Source: Desulfobacter sp.
Lineage (GTDB): Bacteria; Desulfobacterota; Desulfobacteria; Desulfobacterales; Desulfobacteraceae
Direction: 5' to 3'
Assembly: GCA_028768525.1 (NCBI GenBank)
Contig: CP054837.1
Location: 3,964,001 to 4,028,000, forward strand
Length of the DNA: 64,000 nucleotides
The notes under the pieces were generated by a model. It ran no database searches. It was given only the letters and a program-made list of their open reading frames with translations, and was not told the origin of the DNA. Position 1 is the stretch's first letter. Each line of letters begins with the position of its first letter. This document shows, piece by piece, positions 51,576 to 59,802 of the stretch. Made by a program: the position numbers and the translations under genes.

Positions 51576-52324
51576 TAATTCTCTCCTCCCAGATAGGCCC
51601 GCCGGACTTCGGGGCGGTTCATCACTTCCCTGGGATCGCCCTGGGCCAGATCCCGCCCGTTGTCCAGGACATGGAGGCGGTCGCTGATCCGAAGCACTTC
51701 ACTTAAGTTATGTTCTATCATGACGATGGTCATGCCCTGCCGGGCGATGGATTTCACCGTATCCGCAAGCTTTGCCGCCTCTTTGCTGTTCAGGCCGGCA
51801 AGGGGTTCGTCCAGAAGCAGCACCTTGGGGGCAACGGCCAGCGCCCTGGCGACTTCCAGACGTTTGAGCACCCCCAATGGCAGTTTGGACACCGCCATCT
51901 CTTTATACTCACCGATGTCCACCATCTCCAGCAGTTCGGCGGCCCGTTCCTTTTCCCGGGTCCGGTTCCACCGCATGAGGGAGGGCAGGGTGCGCCGGAG
52001 CTTTTTGTATCCGGCGGCAAAGGCCACGTTTTCAAGCACGGTCATGGAGGTGAAGGGGCGGACAATCTGGTGGGTCAGGGCCAGGCCCAGCCGGCTGCGC
52101 TGGTGGGTGGGCCGGTGGGTGATCTCCCTGCCCGCCAGGGTCAGCCGGGCGTTCACCGGGGTGACAATTCCCGTAATGGCGTTGAGCAGGGTGGTTTTGC
52201 CGGCGCCGTTGGGGCCGATGAGGCTGAGCAGTTCCCCTTCCTCCACCTTCAGGTTGACGTCGTCCAGGGCGGTGAGCCCCCCGAATTTTACGGTAACGGA
52301 CGCAGCTTCAAGGATGACGGCCAT
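51575..52324 (-). CDS. livG: Branched-chain amino acid ABC transporter, ATPase LivG
   Basis: The second ATPase of the LIV-type transporter. The 249-residue protein has Walker A GPNGAGKTTLLNAITG, the extended LivG insert after the Q-loop (LTHQIVRPFTSMTVLENVAFAAG), a signature region with LPLGVLKRLEVARALA, Walker B VLLLDEPLAGLN and H-loop IEHNLSEVLRISDR. The usual LSYG of the signature motif is changed to LPLG, worth noting but within family variation. It lies one base after the livM stop. Confidence 0.93.
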   Translation of the reverse strand: MAVILEAASVTVKFGGLTALDDVNLKVEEGELLSLIGPNGAGKTTLLNAITGIVTPVNARLTLAGREITHRPTHQRSRLGLALTHQIVRPFTSMTVLENVAFAAGYKKLRRTLPSLMRWNRTREKERAAELLEMVDIGEYKEMAVSKLPLGVLKRLEVARALAVAPKVLLLDEPLAGLNSKEAAKLADTVKSIARQGMTIVMIEHNLSEVLRISDRLHVLDNGRDLAQGDPREVMNRPEVRRAYLGGEN

Positions 52325-52325
52325 T

Positions 52326-53171
52326 TCACGCCTCCTTTTTGGGGATCAGGAGTTTAAAGAAACCGGCCAGCCCTTCGGGGGCGAACCGCATCACGGAAAA
52401 TAACAGCACCCCGTAAAGCAGCAGCTTGTAGTCGTTGATGAACCTGAAGAACTCCGGCATCAGGGTGAGGATCACCGTGGCCGCCACCACCCCGAAAATG
52501 GACCCGATCCCCCCCACGGCCACCATGGAAAGGATGGTGATGGACTGGATGAATCCGAAGGTGTCCGGGATGATAAACCGGGTGTAATAGGCGTAAAGCC
52601 CGCCGGCCAGGCCGGCCAGGGCCGTGCCCATGGCAAAGGCGGTGATCTTGTATGCCTTGACATCCACGCCCAGGACCCGGGCGGTCTGCTCGTCATCGGC
52701 CACGGCATCAAAGGCGTAGCCCATCCATGAGCGTTTTACGTGCCAGGAAAAGGCAATGGCAATACCGGCAAAGATGAGAACCAGAAAGAGGTAGGTCAGC
52801 TTATCCATACCGTGGGAGGGAATGCCGGCAATGCCCATCTCCCCCCCTAAAAATTCCTGCTGGCGGACGATGCCCACGAACAAAAAGGCCACCCCCATGG
52901 TGACGATGGCCAGAAAGTCCTCTTTCACCCTCAGGCTGGCCAGGCCGATGACGGCGCCGACAATGCCCGCCAGAACAAACCCGGCCCCCAGGGTGAGGTA
53001 GATGGGCCATCCCATTTTGGACAAAAGGGCCACGGTGTAGGCCCCGATGCCGTAGAATGCGGCATGGCCCAGGCTGATCTGGCCGCAGTATCCGGTGATG
53101 AGGTTCAGGCCCACGGCAAGGATGATATTGATGCCGATAACGGTTGCAAGGCTGATTTCATATAGTCCCAT
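52326..53171 (-). CDS. livM: Branched-chain amino acid ABC transporter, permease LivM
   Basis: A polytopic permease of 281 residues with about eight hydrophobic segments. The LivM family phrases are GLNLITGYCGQISLGHAAFYGIGAYTVALL near the N-terminus, LRVKEDFLAIVTMGVAF, RSWMGYAFDAVADDEQTARVLGVDVKAYKITAFAMGTALAGLAGGLYAYYTRFI (the EAA-like loop) and ILSMVAVGGIGSIFGVV. It lacks the long N-terminal extension of E. coli LivM. It is three bases after livH and one before livG. Confidence 0.93.
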   Translation of the reverse strand: MGLYEISLATVIGINIILAVGLNLITGYCGQISLGHAAFYGIGAYTVALLSKMGWPIYLTLGAGFVLAGIVGAVIGLASLRVKEDFLAIVTMGVAFLFVGIVRQQEFLGGEMGIAGIPSHGMDKLTYLFLVLIFAGIAIAFSWHVKRSWMGYAFDAVADDEQTARVLGVDVKAYKITAFAMGTALAGLAGGLYAYYTRFIIPDTFGFIQSITILSMVAVGGIGSIFGVVAATVILTLMPEFFRFINDYKLLLYGVLLFSVMRFAPEGLAGFFKLLIPKKEA

Positions 53172-53174
53172 GGG

Positions 53175-54035
53175 TCACCTCGATGCAAAAAGTCCGGTGG
53201 GTTTGATCATCAGAACGACGATGAGAAAGGCAAAGGCAATGGCGTCGCGGTCCATGAGATCACCGATGTAAATGGTGCCGAAGGCCTCGATGATCCCCAG
53301 CACCAGGGAGGCGATGAGGGTGCCCATGACATTGCCAAGGCCGCCCAGAACGATTATGGCCAGGGACTTGTATGAGGGCACGGCCCCCATGGTGGGTTCC
53401 ACCAGGTTGCTGAGCAGGGCCACCAGGACCCCGGCCACGGCCGCCAGGGCGCTGCCCGTAAAGAAGACCATGTAGCGCACCCTGATGGGGTCGATGCCGA
53501 AGCAGGCAGAGATCTGGGGATCGTCCACCGTGGCCCGCCAGCCTGTGCCGATGCGGGTTTTCTGGGCGATCCAGGCCAGGAGTCCCAGCAGGATGATGTT
53601 GGTGACCACCGTAACGATCTGGCAGGTCCTCAGATAGACCCCGGCCACCACCACCACATCCTGGAGGGGCACGGCCTTAAAGGTCAGGCCGAAGGGGCCG
53701 AATACCAGCCGGAAGAGTTCCTCCATGCCGATATACAGCCCGATGGAGGCAATGAGGGCCACATAGGGCGGGCGGCTGAGCACCGGTTCATAGACCAGCC
53801 GGTAAATGGCGATGCCGGCAATGCCCGAGGCCAGGGCGGCCAGGAGAATCCCGGCCGCCAGGCTGCCGGTCTGGTTGGTGAGGACAACGCCCAGGTAGGC
53901 ACCCAGGGTGAAGAGTCCGGCGTGGGCCACGTGGAGCACCCGCAGCAGCCCGTAGATCAGGGTCAGGCCCACGGCAATGATGGCGTAGGTCGAACCCTGG
54001 ATCAGTCCTTGAATAATCAGTTCCAGATAGAGCAC
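53175..54035 (-). CDS. livH: Branched-chain amino acid ABC transporter, permease LivH
   Basis: The partner permease, 286 residues with about eight membrane segments. Signatures are LIIQGLIQGSTYAIIAVGLTLIYGLLRVLHVAHAGLFTLGAY at the N-terminus and GTGWRATVDDPQISACFGIDPIRVRYMVFFTGSALAAVAGVLVALL for the ATPase-contact loop. ALAIIVLGGLGNVMGTLIASLVLGIIE-type SLAIIVLGGLGNVMG lies near the end. It follows livK by 31 bases on the same strand. Confidence 0.93.
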   Translation of the reverse strand: MLYLELIIQGLIQGSTYAIIAVGLTLIYGLLRVLHVAHAGLFTLGAYLGVVLTNQTGSLAAGILLAALASGIAGIAIYRLVYEPVLSRPPYVALIASIGLYIGMEELFRLVFGPFGLTFKAVPLQDVVVVAGVYLRTCQIVTVVTNIILLGLLAWIAQKTRIGTGWRATVDDPQISACFGIDPIRVRYMVFFTGSALAAVAGVLVALLSNLVEPTMGAVPSYKSLAIIVLGGLGNVMGTLIASLVLGIIEAFGTIYIGDLMDRDAIAFAFLIVVLMIKPTGLFASR

Positions 54036-54066
54036 GTAAAAACCGCCTTTCTCTGCGATTAAATTG

Positions 54067-55215
54067 CTATTTTTCCGGCGGCGCCAGAAGTTCGGGGTCG
54101 CTGATCACGGAGTGGTGGTGCCACTGCCCGTCTTTGACCACCTGGTTCTGGACATTTTTCATGACCTCGCCCAGGCCGTTGAATTTAATGGTGCCCGTGG
54201 AGACCTTGAGATGGGTGGCGGCGATGGCATCCCTGATCTTGGCAGGGTCCAGGCTCTTGGCGTTTTCAATGGCCAGGGCCGCCACTTTGACGGCGGTGTG
54301 CGAGGAGGCGGCCACCATATCGGCCTTGAATCCGGCCATTTCCTCAAAACTTTTGATGAAATCCCGGGTTTCGGGTTCGTTGGAATCCCGGTCCAGGGAG
54401 GTGGTGATGATCACACCTTCGGCAGCTTTGCCCGCAATCTCGATGAATTTCTGGGAGTCATACCCTTCCTGGCCGATGACGGGAACGGTTACCCCGGAGG
54501 CACGGAGCTGGCTGACCAGGGGGCCTGCGGTGAAATAATAGCCCGAGGCATAGATGGCGTCGGGGCGGTCCGCCTTGACCTTGGCGACAATGGCGCCGAA
54601 CTGCCGGTCCTTGATGGAGTATTCGTATTCATTGACGATGGTGATGCCGAAGTCCCCTGCTTTTTCCTTGAAACCGGCGGCCAGGGATTTGCCGAAATCG
54701 TTTTTCAGGGTGATGATGACCACCCGTTTTTTACCCAGGGTGTCGCCCACCAGCTTGGCGCCGGCACGGCCCTGGATTTCGCCCAGGAAAGAGGTCCTGA
54801 ATACATAGTTCCCGGCCTTGGTGATGTCCGGGTGGATGCCGTAGGCGGAGATATAGGGAATACCCGCTTCCTGGAAAATGCCCGCCGCAGACCGGGTGGG
54901 CCCGGAGTAGCTGCCCGAAACCCCGACCACAACCTTGTCCTGGCCGATGAGTTTATTGGCGATGGGGATGGACTGGGAGGCAGAGGCCTGGTCGTCATAG
55001 ACCACCAGTTCCAATTGTTTGCCCAGGACCCCGCCGGCCTTGTTGATCTGGTCAACGGCGAGCTTGGCGCCCAGGGAAGAGGATTTGCCGTCCGAGGCGG
55101 CAAAGCCCGTGAGGGGGGCGTTGAATCCGATTTTGATGGTGTCTGCGGCCAAGGCTGCGCCGGTGAATATACAAACCATGATTACTGCAATTGAGAAAAT
55201 CCTGCGTTTCATCAC
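54067..55215 (-). CDS. livK: Branched-chain amino acid ABC transporter, substrate-binding protein
   Basis: The periplasmic binding protein of the LIV-type system. The 382-residue precursor has a signal peptide (MMKRRIFSIAVIMVCIFTGAALAAD). The mature chain begins TIKIGFNAPLTGFAASDGKSSSLGAKLAVDQINKAGGVLG, the Peripla_BP_6 pattern, and GVSGSYSGPTRSAAGIFQEAGIPYIS, YEYSIKDRQFGAIVAKVKADRPDAIYASGYY follow. Ligand specificity in this family is wide (amino acids, amides, urea, aromatic acids), so the amino acid role is an inference from the operon. It is the first gene of livKHMGF, behind a promoter with an overlapping palindrome. Confidence 0.92.
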   Translation of the reverse strand: MMKRRIFSIAVIMVCIFTGAALAADTIKIGFNAPLTGFAASDGKSSSLGAKLAVDQINKAGGVLGKQLELVVYDDQASASQSIPIANKLIGQDKVVVGVSGSYSGPTRSAAGIFQEAGIPYISAYGIHPDITKAGNYVFRTSFLGEIQGRAGAKLVGDTLGKKRVVIITLKNDFGKSLAAGFKEKAGDFGITIVNEYEYSIKDRQFGAIVAKVKADRPDAIYASGYYFTAGPLVSQLRASGVTVPVIGQEGYDSQKFIEIAGKAAEGVIITTSLDRDSNEPETRDFIKSFEEMAGFKADMVAASSHTAVKVAALAIENAKSLDPAKIRDAIAATHLKVSTGTIKFNGLGEVMKNVQNQVVKDGQWHHHSVISDPELLAPPEK

Positions 55216-55257
55216 TCTCTCCTTGTTTACGATTTGCTTTTAACTACCACTATGTCA

Positions 55258-55302
55258 CCACTTCTTATAATCCTGTCTATACAAGTGGTTGCCCGATGTC
55301 AA
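55258..55302 (-). promoter_or_regulatory. liv operon promoter with overlapping 31-bp palindrome
   Basis: On the minus strand TTGACA (55297-55302), 17 bases, TAGACA (55274-55279). An imperfect inverted repeat CCACTT...AAGTGG (55258-55288, with inner TTATA/TATA offset by one) covers the -10 box, part of the spacer and the expected start site near 55267. A protein bound there would block RNA polymerase, so this is a good repressor-operator candidate. Confidence 0.6.
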
Positions 55303-55306
55303 GGGA

Positions 55307-56137
55307 TTATGTTCTGGTTAGCACCACGAAATTCTCCGGCAGGCGGTTTTCCCATTCCTGCAACACCGGTTTTCTGGCGATTTTTTGCTCATAGGCGCTG
55401 ACATCGGTTTCCTTATGGACAGTATATCCCTCCAGGGTCGCCATATCCGCCGGGGTCATCAGGTTATAGCGCCGCCTGGGATGGCCGCAGCGGCGGTCCA
55501 AAAAATCGCAGAACCTGGAAAAGACCCGGTTGTTTTCAACATCCGGTTCCCAGTAATCCAGAGCGACCTGGGAGGATGGGCGCTGTATGCGGGCGGCCTG
55601 GGCCATGCAGGATAAAAAGATTCCGGGCGCCAGGTAATAGGAGATTCCCTCCAGAAGGATGAAGCTGGGCTGCCCGGCGGTGAGCCGTTCCAATTCCGTG
55701 AAAAGGTCCTCCCGGTCCTCCGGCCGGTTTAAATCCGCCGGTATCCAGGTAATATCCCGGCAGGGCAGGTCTCCCGCGGCAATAAATTCTTTGACTTTGT
55801 TTTTTTTGTATGCCGTCACCCGGGGCAGGTCGATTTCAATTGTTTTCACCGGCTGATCCACAAGGTAGGGATATGAGGTAAACCCGGCGGCAATATTGAT
55901 AAAGGCGCCATTGGGGTGGTCCTTGAAAAAAAGATTCAATTGTTCGAGGAAAAAGCGGTTGCGCACCGCCAGCGCCCGGGGATCTTCATCATATACCTCG
56001 TCATTGAAGCGCTGCCAGAGTTCGCGGACAGGCTGGTCCACCCAGAGTTTCGCATGGATATCAAGGCTGAGTGCTTCTGAACGGGCCCGGGATTCATTTA
56101 CCAGAAAGGCGGAGTCTGAAATCGTTTTTTGGATCAT
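55307..56137 (-). CDS. Class I SAM-dependent methyltransferase, leucine carboxyl methyltransferase-like
   Basis: A 276-residue protein of the LCMT/PPM1-like methyltransferase group. It keeps the first SAM motif as FINIAAGFTSYPYLVDQPVKTIEIDLPRV, in which the usual GxGxx glycine pattern reads AAGFTS and the acidic residue that binds the ribose follows in EIDLP. It then has WIPADLNRPEDREDLF and FILLEGISYYLAPG (LCMT-type EGxxYYL). The bacterial substrates of such proteins are mostly unknown. It precedes livK on the same strand, but liv has its own promoter. Confidence 0.82.
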   Translation of the reverse strand: MIQKTISDSAFLVNESRARSEALSLDIHAKLWVDQPVRELWQRFNDEVYDEDPRALAVRNRFFLEQLNLFFKDHPNGAFINIAAGFTSYPYLVDQPVKTIEIDLPRVTAYKKNKVKEFIAAGDLPCRDITWIPADLNRPEDREDLFTELERLTAGQPSFILLEGISYYLAPGIFLSCMAQAARIQRPSSQVALDYWEPDVENNRVFSRFCDFLDRRCGHPRRRYNLMTPADMATLEGYTVHKETDVSAYEQKIARKPVLQEWENRLPENFVVLTRT

Positions 56138-56257
56138 TTTGGCCGATACCTCCCAAGATAGAATATAGAGATTGAAATACCGGCCAGCATGGGCACTGCC
56201 CTTTTTTTTGTCAAGGCATTAAAAAAATAAACGACTCAGGTCAGCATCGGGGGCACA

Positions 56258-57514
56258 TCAGAAAAAAGATGCTGCCGTTTGAAATGCCGCTTCATAATCG
56301 ACATAAAGCCCTTTGGGCGGTATCCCCAGTTGACCGGCCATGCGTTCCACTTCAGCCCAGTCCGCTTTTTCGCAGGACTCTACCAGATTCAGCCACAATG
56401 TGTACTTGGAGGGATTGCCCAACAATGCGTTTTCCAGCTCAGGATCCAAAGACAATTTTGATATCAGAATTTTTTTTGGATGGCTCAATATCACGTCGAT
56501 CAGTGAAAACAGCCCCATTAAAAAAAGCGGGGCCTTTATCTCTTGGAAATTATGGCGAACGGCCAGGTTTTCCAAAAAACAGGCTCTCTGCGCGGAAAGA
56601 AGAACCAATTCATCCGGCTGGTTTTTTGGCGTCATATCCGTCAGGATGATGATTTGAAGCCATTTTTTAAGCGGGTTGAGCCCCATGATGACAAGGGCGT
56701 CTTCTATTGAATTGACCTTGCTTCTAAGGCCCAGGCTCGGTGAGTTGATATACGCCAGCAGGCGGTGGATAATCGCCAGATCAGCAGACAGGGCCGTTGC
56801 GATTTCCCGGAATTCGACCTCTTGTTTCTGTAGAAGTTTTAATAGCTTTAATTTTGAACTGACGGTGGCCGATATCTTTTTCCCCCTGTGCACCTGGGGG
56901 GCTTTGAAAAAGAATCCCTGAAACTTGTTATACCCAAGGTCTTTTGCCAACAGGTAAACATCATATTCTTCGATCCGTTTTGCAATTAATTGGGCCCTTG
57001 GAAACCGGCTGGTGCACAAATGTGTTAATTCTTCTATTTGTTCCTCTTTTTTATGGAGGAAATCAATTGTCAGATAGTCTGCCAATCGGTACAGGCTGTC
57101 CCGGCTGGGATCATTTTCATAGTTGTCGACGGCATACCGGTACCCTTCCTGCCTTAGGGTTGCGATTGCGCTGAGCAGCTCATGGTCAGGCGTCACCTCA
57201 TCCGTCAATTGGATGATCACCTTGCCGCTTGGATAAGCGGTATGCATCTTCTCCTTGATGGCCTTGGCCGAAAAATTGATAATTATATTGGTCGGTTCAT
57301 CCGTAAAATCAATGCAGAGGGGCAACCCCGCCAGTACTTTCAAGGTCGCGTCCATCTCATCGATAAAAACGGCGTTTTGAGCCAGCTTTCTATCCCTGTA
57401 CAGCAGTTCATAGGCCCAGACGCTCATATCCCTTTTGAACACCGGCTGCCGGGCCAGGAAGATGTCTTCGTACCTTTGTTCATCCTTTGATTCAGCGTCT
57501 GAATTTTCAACCAT
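56258..57514 (-). CDS. EAL-HDOD signalling protein (YuxH-like)
   Basis: A 418-residue two-domain protein. Residues 15-190 are an EAL-like domain starting FLARQPVFKRDMSVWAYELLYRD, where YELLYR replaces the catalytic ExLxR context of active phosphodiesterases. Together with the loss of several metal-binding acids this suggests an inactive or binding-only domain. Residues 195-390 are an HDOD domain (FREIATALSADLAIIHRLLAYINSPSLGLRSKVNSIEDALVIMGLNPLKKW). I use the ATG at 57514, with AAGGAT upstream, instead of the TTG at 57550. It starts 17 bases after the diguanylate cyclase gene, suggesting a functional pair. Confidence 0.88.
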   Translation of the reverse strand: MVENSDAESKDEQRYEDIFLARQPVFKRDMSVWAYELLYRDRKLAQNAVFIDEMDATLKVLAGLPLCIDFTDEPTNIIINFSAKAIKEKMHTAYPSGKVIIQLTDEVTPDHELLSAIATLRQEGYRYAVDNYENDPSRDSLYRLADYLTIDFLHKKEEQIEELTHLCTSRFPRAQLIAKRIEEYDVYLLAKDLGYNKFQGFFFKAPQVHRGKKISATVSSKLKLLKLLQKQEVEFREIATALSADLAIIHRLLAYINSPSLGLRSKVNSIEDALVIMGLNPLKKWLQIIILTDMTPKNQPDELVLLSAQRACFLENLAVRHNFQEIKAPLFLMGLFSLIDVILSHPKKILISKLSLDPELENALLGNPSKYTLWLNLVESCEKADWAEVERMAGQLGIPPKGLYVDYEAAFQTAASFF

Positions 57515-57531
57515 AGAGAATTGAATCCTTT

Positions 57532-58737
57532 TTATTCTGACAGACTGCAATACCGGCAGACTTTGTTACGCCCCGATGCCTTGGCCGCATACAGCGCCTT
57601 GTCTGCGTGATCAAACATTGTATCTAAATCAAGTGTATCTGAAATTGTCTTGCTTGAGGCACCCAGGCTTATCGTGACGCGGATCTCACCCGTACCCGTC
57701 GTAAAACGGTGGCCTTCAACGGCCGTTCTGAATCGTTCAGCGATTTTTTCGGTTTGCTCAATATCGGTCTCCGGCAAATAGAGAATGAACTCTTCGCCCC
57801 CCCACCGGCCGAATTTGTCGTATCGTCTGATTAATTGTTTAATTACCCTTACCAGGCCTTTTAATACCTTGTCGCCCATGGTGTGCCCGTAGGTATCATT
57901 TATCTGCTTGAAATGATCGATATCCATGAGAATGACGCTGCAGTCCTCTTTTTTCCTAACAGCTTTGCTCCACTGTTCTTCAGCGAATTCATAAAAGGAC
58001 CTGCGGTTTCGGATGCCGGTTAACTGGTCCTTTGCCGCATGGTCTTTGAGGGTTTTGTTCTGTTCTGCCAGTTTCCGGTTGATAAACAGTATCTCTTTTT
58101 CAGACTGTTCCAACCTGGTTTTTAAATTGAATTCGTTTATAAACAACTTGTACAGCATCCTTTTATTTCTGCTGAAAAGCGTCGAAAACACCATTCCGAT
58201 CACGTGCGAAATGAAATGATGAACGATCAGAATTTTATATTCAGCAATGGAATGGCTGGAAAGTGTTAAATAGAGTGCGGGGATTAATTTAAAAATGAGC
58301 CCTGTGGGTAAAATGAGGTACAAGGCAATGATGATGATGATTTCAGCGGCCGCAGTTGAAATAAATCCAGTGGGATGGAAGCTGCCTGTATAGCTCTGGG
58401 TAAGGACAAGGAGGCATGCAAACAGGAATATCAAAAAATCCAAGGTTGCTGCAGTTTGGGCTTTAAGCGCAAAAAAAACAATGGCCAGTGAACAAATCGC
58501 AAACCCGGATCTTGCGGCAAGTGCGCCCATGGGAGTCGCGGAAAAACCGAGTAATCTGAATTCTATACAGATGAAAAGCAGGGTGGCTGCCAGTGAAATA
58601 AAGATGAAGGCGGTCCCTCTTGTTTTATCTTCACTAAAGGTGTGCTGTCTGAACCGCTGCTCGGCATCTTTTGATTTAAATTCGGCAGTGAACAGGTGAA
58701 TTCTATTTTTTATTTCGGTCTGGTTTTCTTTTTTCAT
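57532..58737 (-). CDS. Membrane-bound diguanylate cyclase (GGDEF)
   Basis: A 401-residue cyclic di-GMP synthase. The N-terminal part has about six hydrophobic segments between residues 45 and 200 (FIFISLAATLLFICIEF, EIIIIIALYLILPTGLIF). A coiled linker follows and then a GGDEF domain from about residue 235, with DIDHFKQINDTYGHTMGDKVL and the active loop GRWGGEEFILYL. The I-site RxxD (RRYD) sits five residues before GGEEF, so feedback inhibition is likely. I use the ATG at 58737; the frame is open to a TTG at 58749. It precedes the EAL-HDOD gene in an apparent operon. Confidence 0.92.
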   Translation of the reverse strand: MKKENQTEIKNRIHLFTAEFKSKDAEQRFRQHTFSEDKTRGTAFIFISLAATLLFICIEFRLLGFSATPMGALAARSGFAICSLAIVFFALKAQTAATLDFLIFLFACLLVLTQSYTGSFHPTGFISTAAAEIIIIIALYLILPTGLIFKLIPALYLTLSSHSIAEYKILIVHHFISHVIGMVFSTLFSRNKRMLYKLFINEFNLKTRLEQSEKEILFINRKLAEQNKTLKDHAAKDQLTGIRNRRSFYEFAEEQWSKAVRKKEDCSVILMDIDHFKQINDTYGHTMGDKVLKGLVRVIKQLIRRYDKFGRWGGEEFILYLPETDIEQTEKIAERFRTAVEGHRFTTGTGEIRVTISLGASSKTISDTLDLDTMFDHADKALYAAKASGRNKVCRYCSLSE

Positions 58738-58749
58738 ATGCGCCGGCAA

Positions 58750-59110
58750 ACCAAATTATGGAGGCGGACCACGGGCTTTCGTAATTAAAACCGTGATGTT
58801 TAAAAGCAGTTGTGCGAATAGTTCATAGCTATCATAATTCAATGCAAAAATCCAAAAATATCATTATGAACCCAGGGGAAGGACAATGGTTCCGTCCGGA
58901 GTATCCTCTTTTTTTGTCTGCTGGAACTCGGAATGGAGGGCGCCGGATGCGCAATTTCAATAAGGGAAACCTGAAGAATGGGAATAACCGCTTTTGTTTG
59001 GCGCTAATTTTCATTATACTGACACAGGCCATTTGAAAAACATATCTTAAATTTTAATCAGACATCGGCCAAGACCTGAATCCAATTAATGACTTTGAAA
59101 AGGGAGTAAT
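58750..59110. other. Intergenic gap without a supported gene
   Basis: This 361-base stretch lies between two divergent genes and must hold both promoters. It is AT-rich with several short open frames, none with a convincing start, ribosome-binding site or recognisable protein. Near the right end GGGAG precedes the nitroreductase start. I see no RNA gene or strong repeat. Confidence 0.5.
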
Positions 59111-59734
59111 ATGAATCCTGTCATCAGCGCGTTAAAGTTCCGGCATGCCTGCAAGCAGTTTGATCCCTCCAAGCGGGTGGGAAAACAAGATCTGGATGTG
59201 ATTCTGGAGGCCGCCTGCCTGTCGCCGTCCTCCTTCGGCATGGAAGCCTGGAAATTTCTGGTGCTCAGGTCGAAAGCGATTCGGGAAAAATTGCGGCCGG
59301 CCTGCTGGAACCAGGCACAGATCACCGATGCCAGCCATGTCATTGCCATTCTGGCCCGGCCCGGCCTGGTGGCCCCGGACCAGGCATATGTGCTGGAAAA
59401 TTTTCAACGGCGGGGCCTGGATGAAGAGGCGACTGCCGCCTATGTGGCGCGGTATAAAAGCTATCTGGAAACCGAGGTGGATCCCAGGATGCCCCGGTAT
59501 GCCTGGTGCGCCAAGCAGTGCTATATCGCATTGGCCAATATCATGACCTGCGCGGCCTCGCTGGGGATCGACTCCTGCCCCATGGAGGGCTTTGAAAAGG
59601 ACCGGGTGGAGGAGGTTCTGGAGATTGACACAGAACAGTTCCAGGTGGCCGTTTTGGTGGCCCTGGGATACCGGGCCGGGAAGCAGACGCCCAGGCGCCG
59701 CCATGACCGGGCCCGGCTGGTGGAGATCCGCTGA
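59111..59734 (+). CDS. Nitroreductase-family NAD(P)H-dependent oxidoreductase
   Basis: A 207-residue FMN-dependent enzyme of the NfsB/YdgI-like nitroreductase family, which reduces nitro compounds, quinones or similar acceptors. Family features are the N-terminal RHACKQFDPSKRV (FMN phosphate contact), AACLSPSSFGMEAWKFLVL, the middle ALANIMTCAASLGIDSCPMEGF and the ending VAVLVALGYRAGK. Length is typical. GGGAG precedes the ATG. The AraC regulator gene follows after about 70 bases on the same strand. Substrate unknown. Confidence 0.9.
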   Translation: MNPVISALKFRHACKQFDPSKRVGKQDLDVILEAACLSPSSFGMEAWKFLVLRSKAIREKLRPACWNQAQITDASHVIAILARPGLVAPDQAYVLENFQRRGLDEEATAAYVARYKSYLETEVDPRMPRYAWCAKQCYIALANIMTCAASLGIDSCPMEGFEKDRVEEVLEIDTEQFQVAVLVALGYRAGKQTPRRRHDRARLVEIR

Positions 59735-59802
59735 TGGCAAAGGGCGCCGGTTTAAAAACAAAGGATCTTGATTTCCCAACCGTTTAAGGGCAGACTGGCC
59801 CC

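Noticed and set aside
58812..59036. Small 74-codon plus-strand frame in the gap before the nitroreductase gene
   Set aside because: No clear ribosome-binding site and no recognisable motif. An overlapping minus-strand frame of similar size is equally open, so neither is supported.
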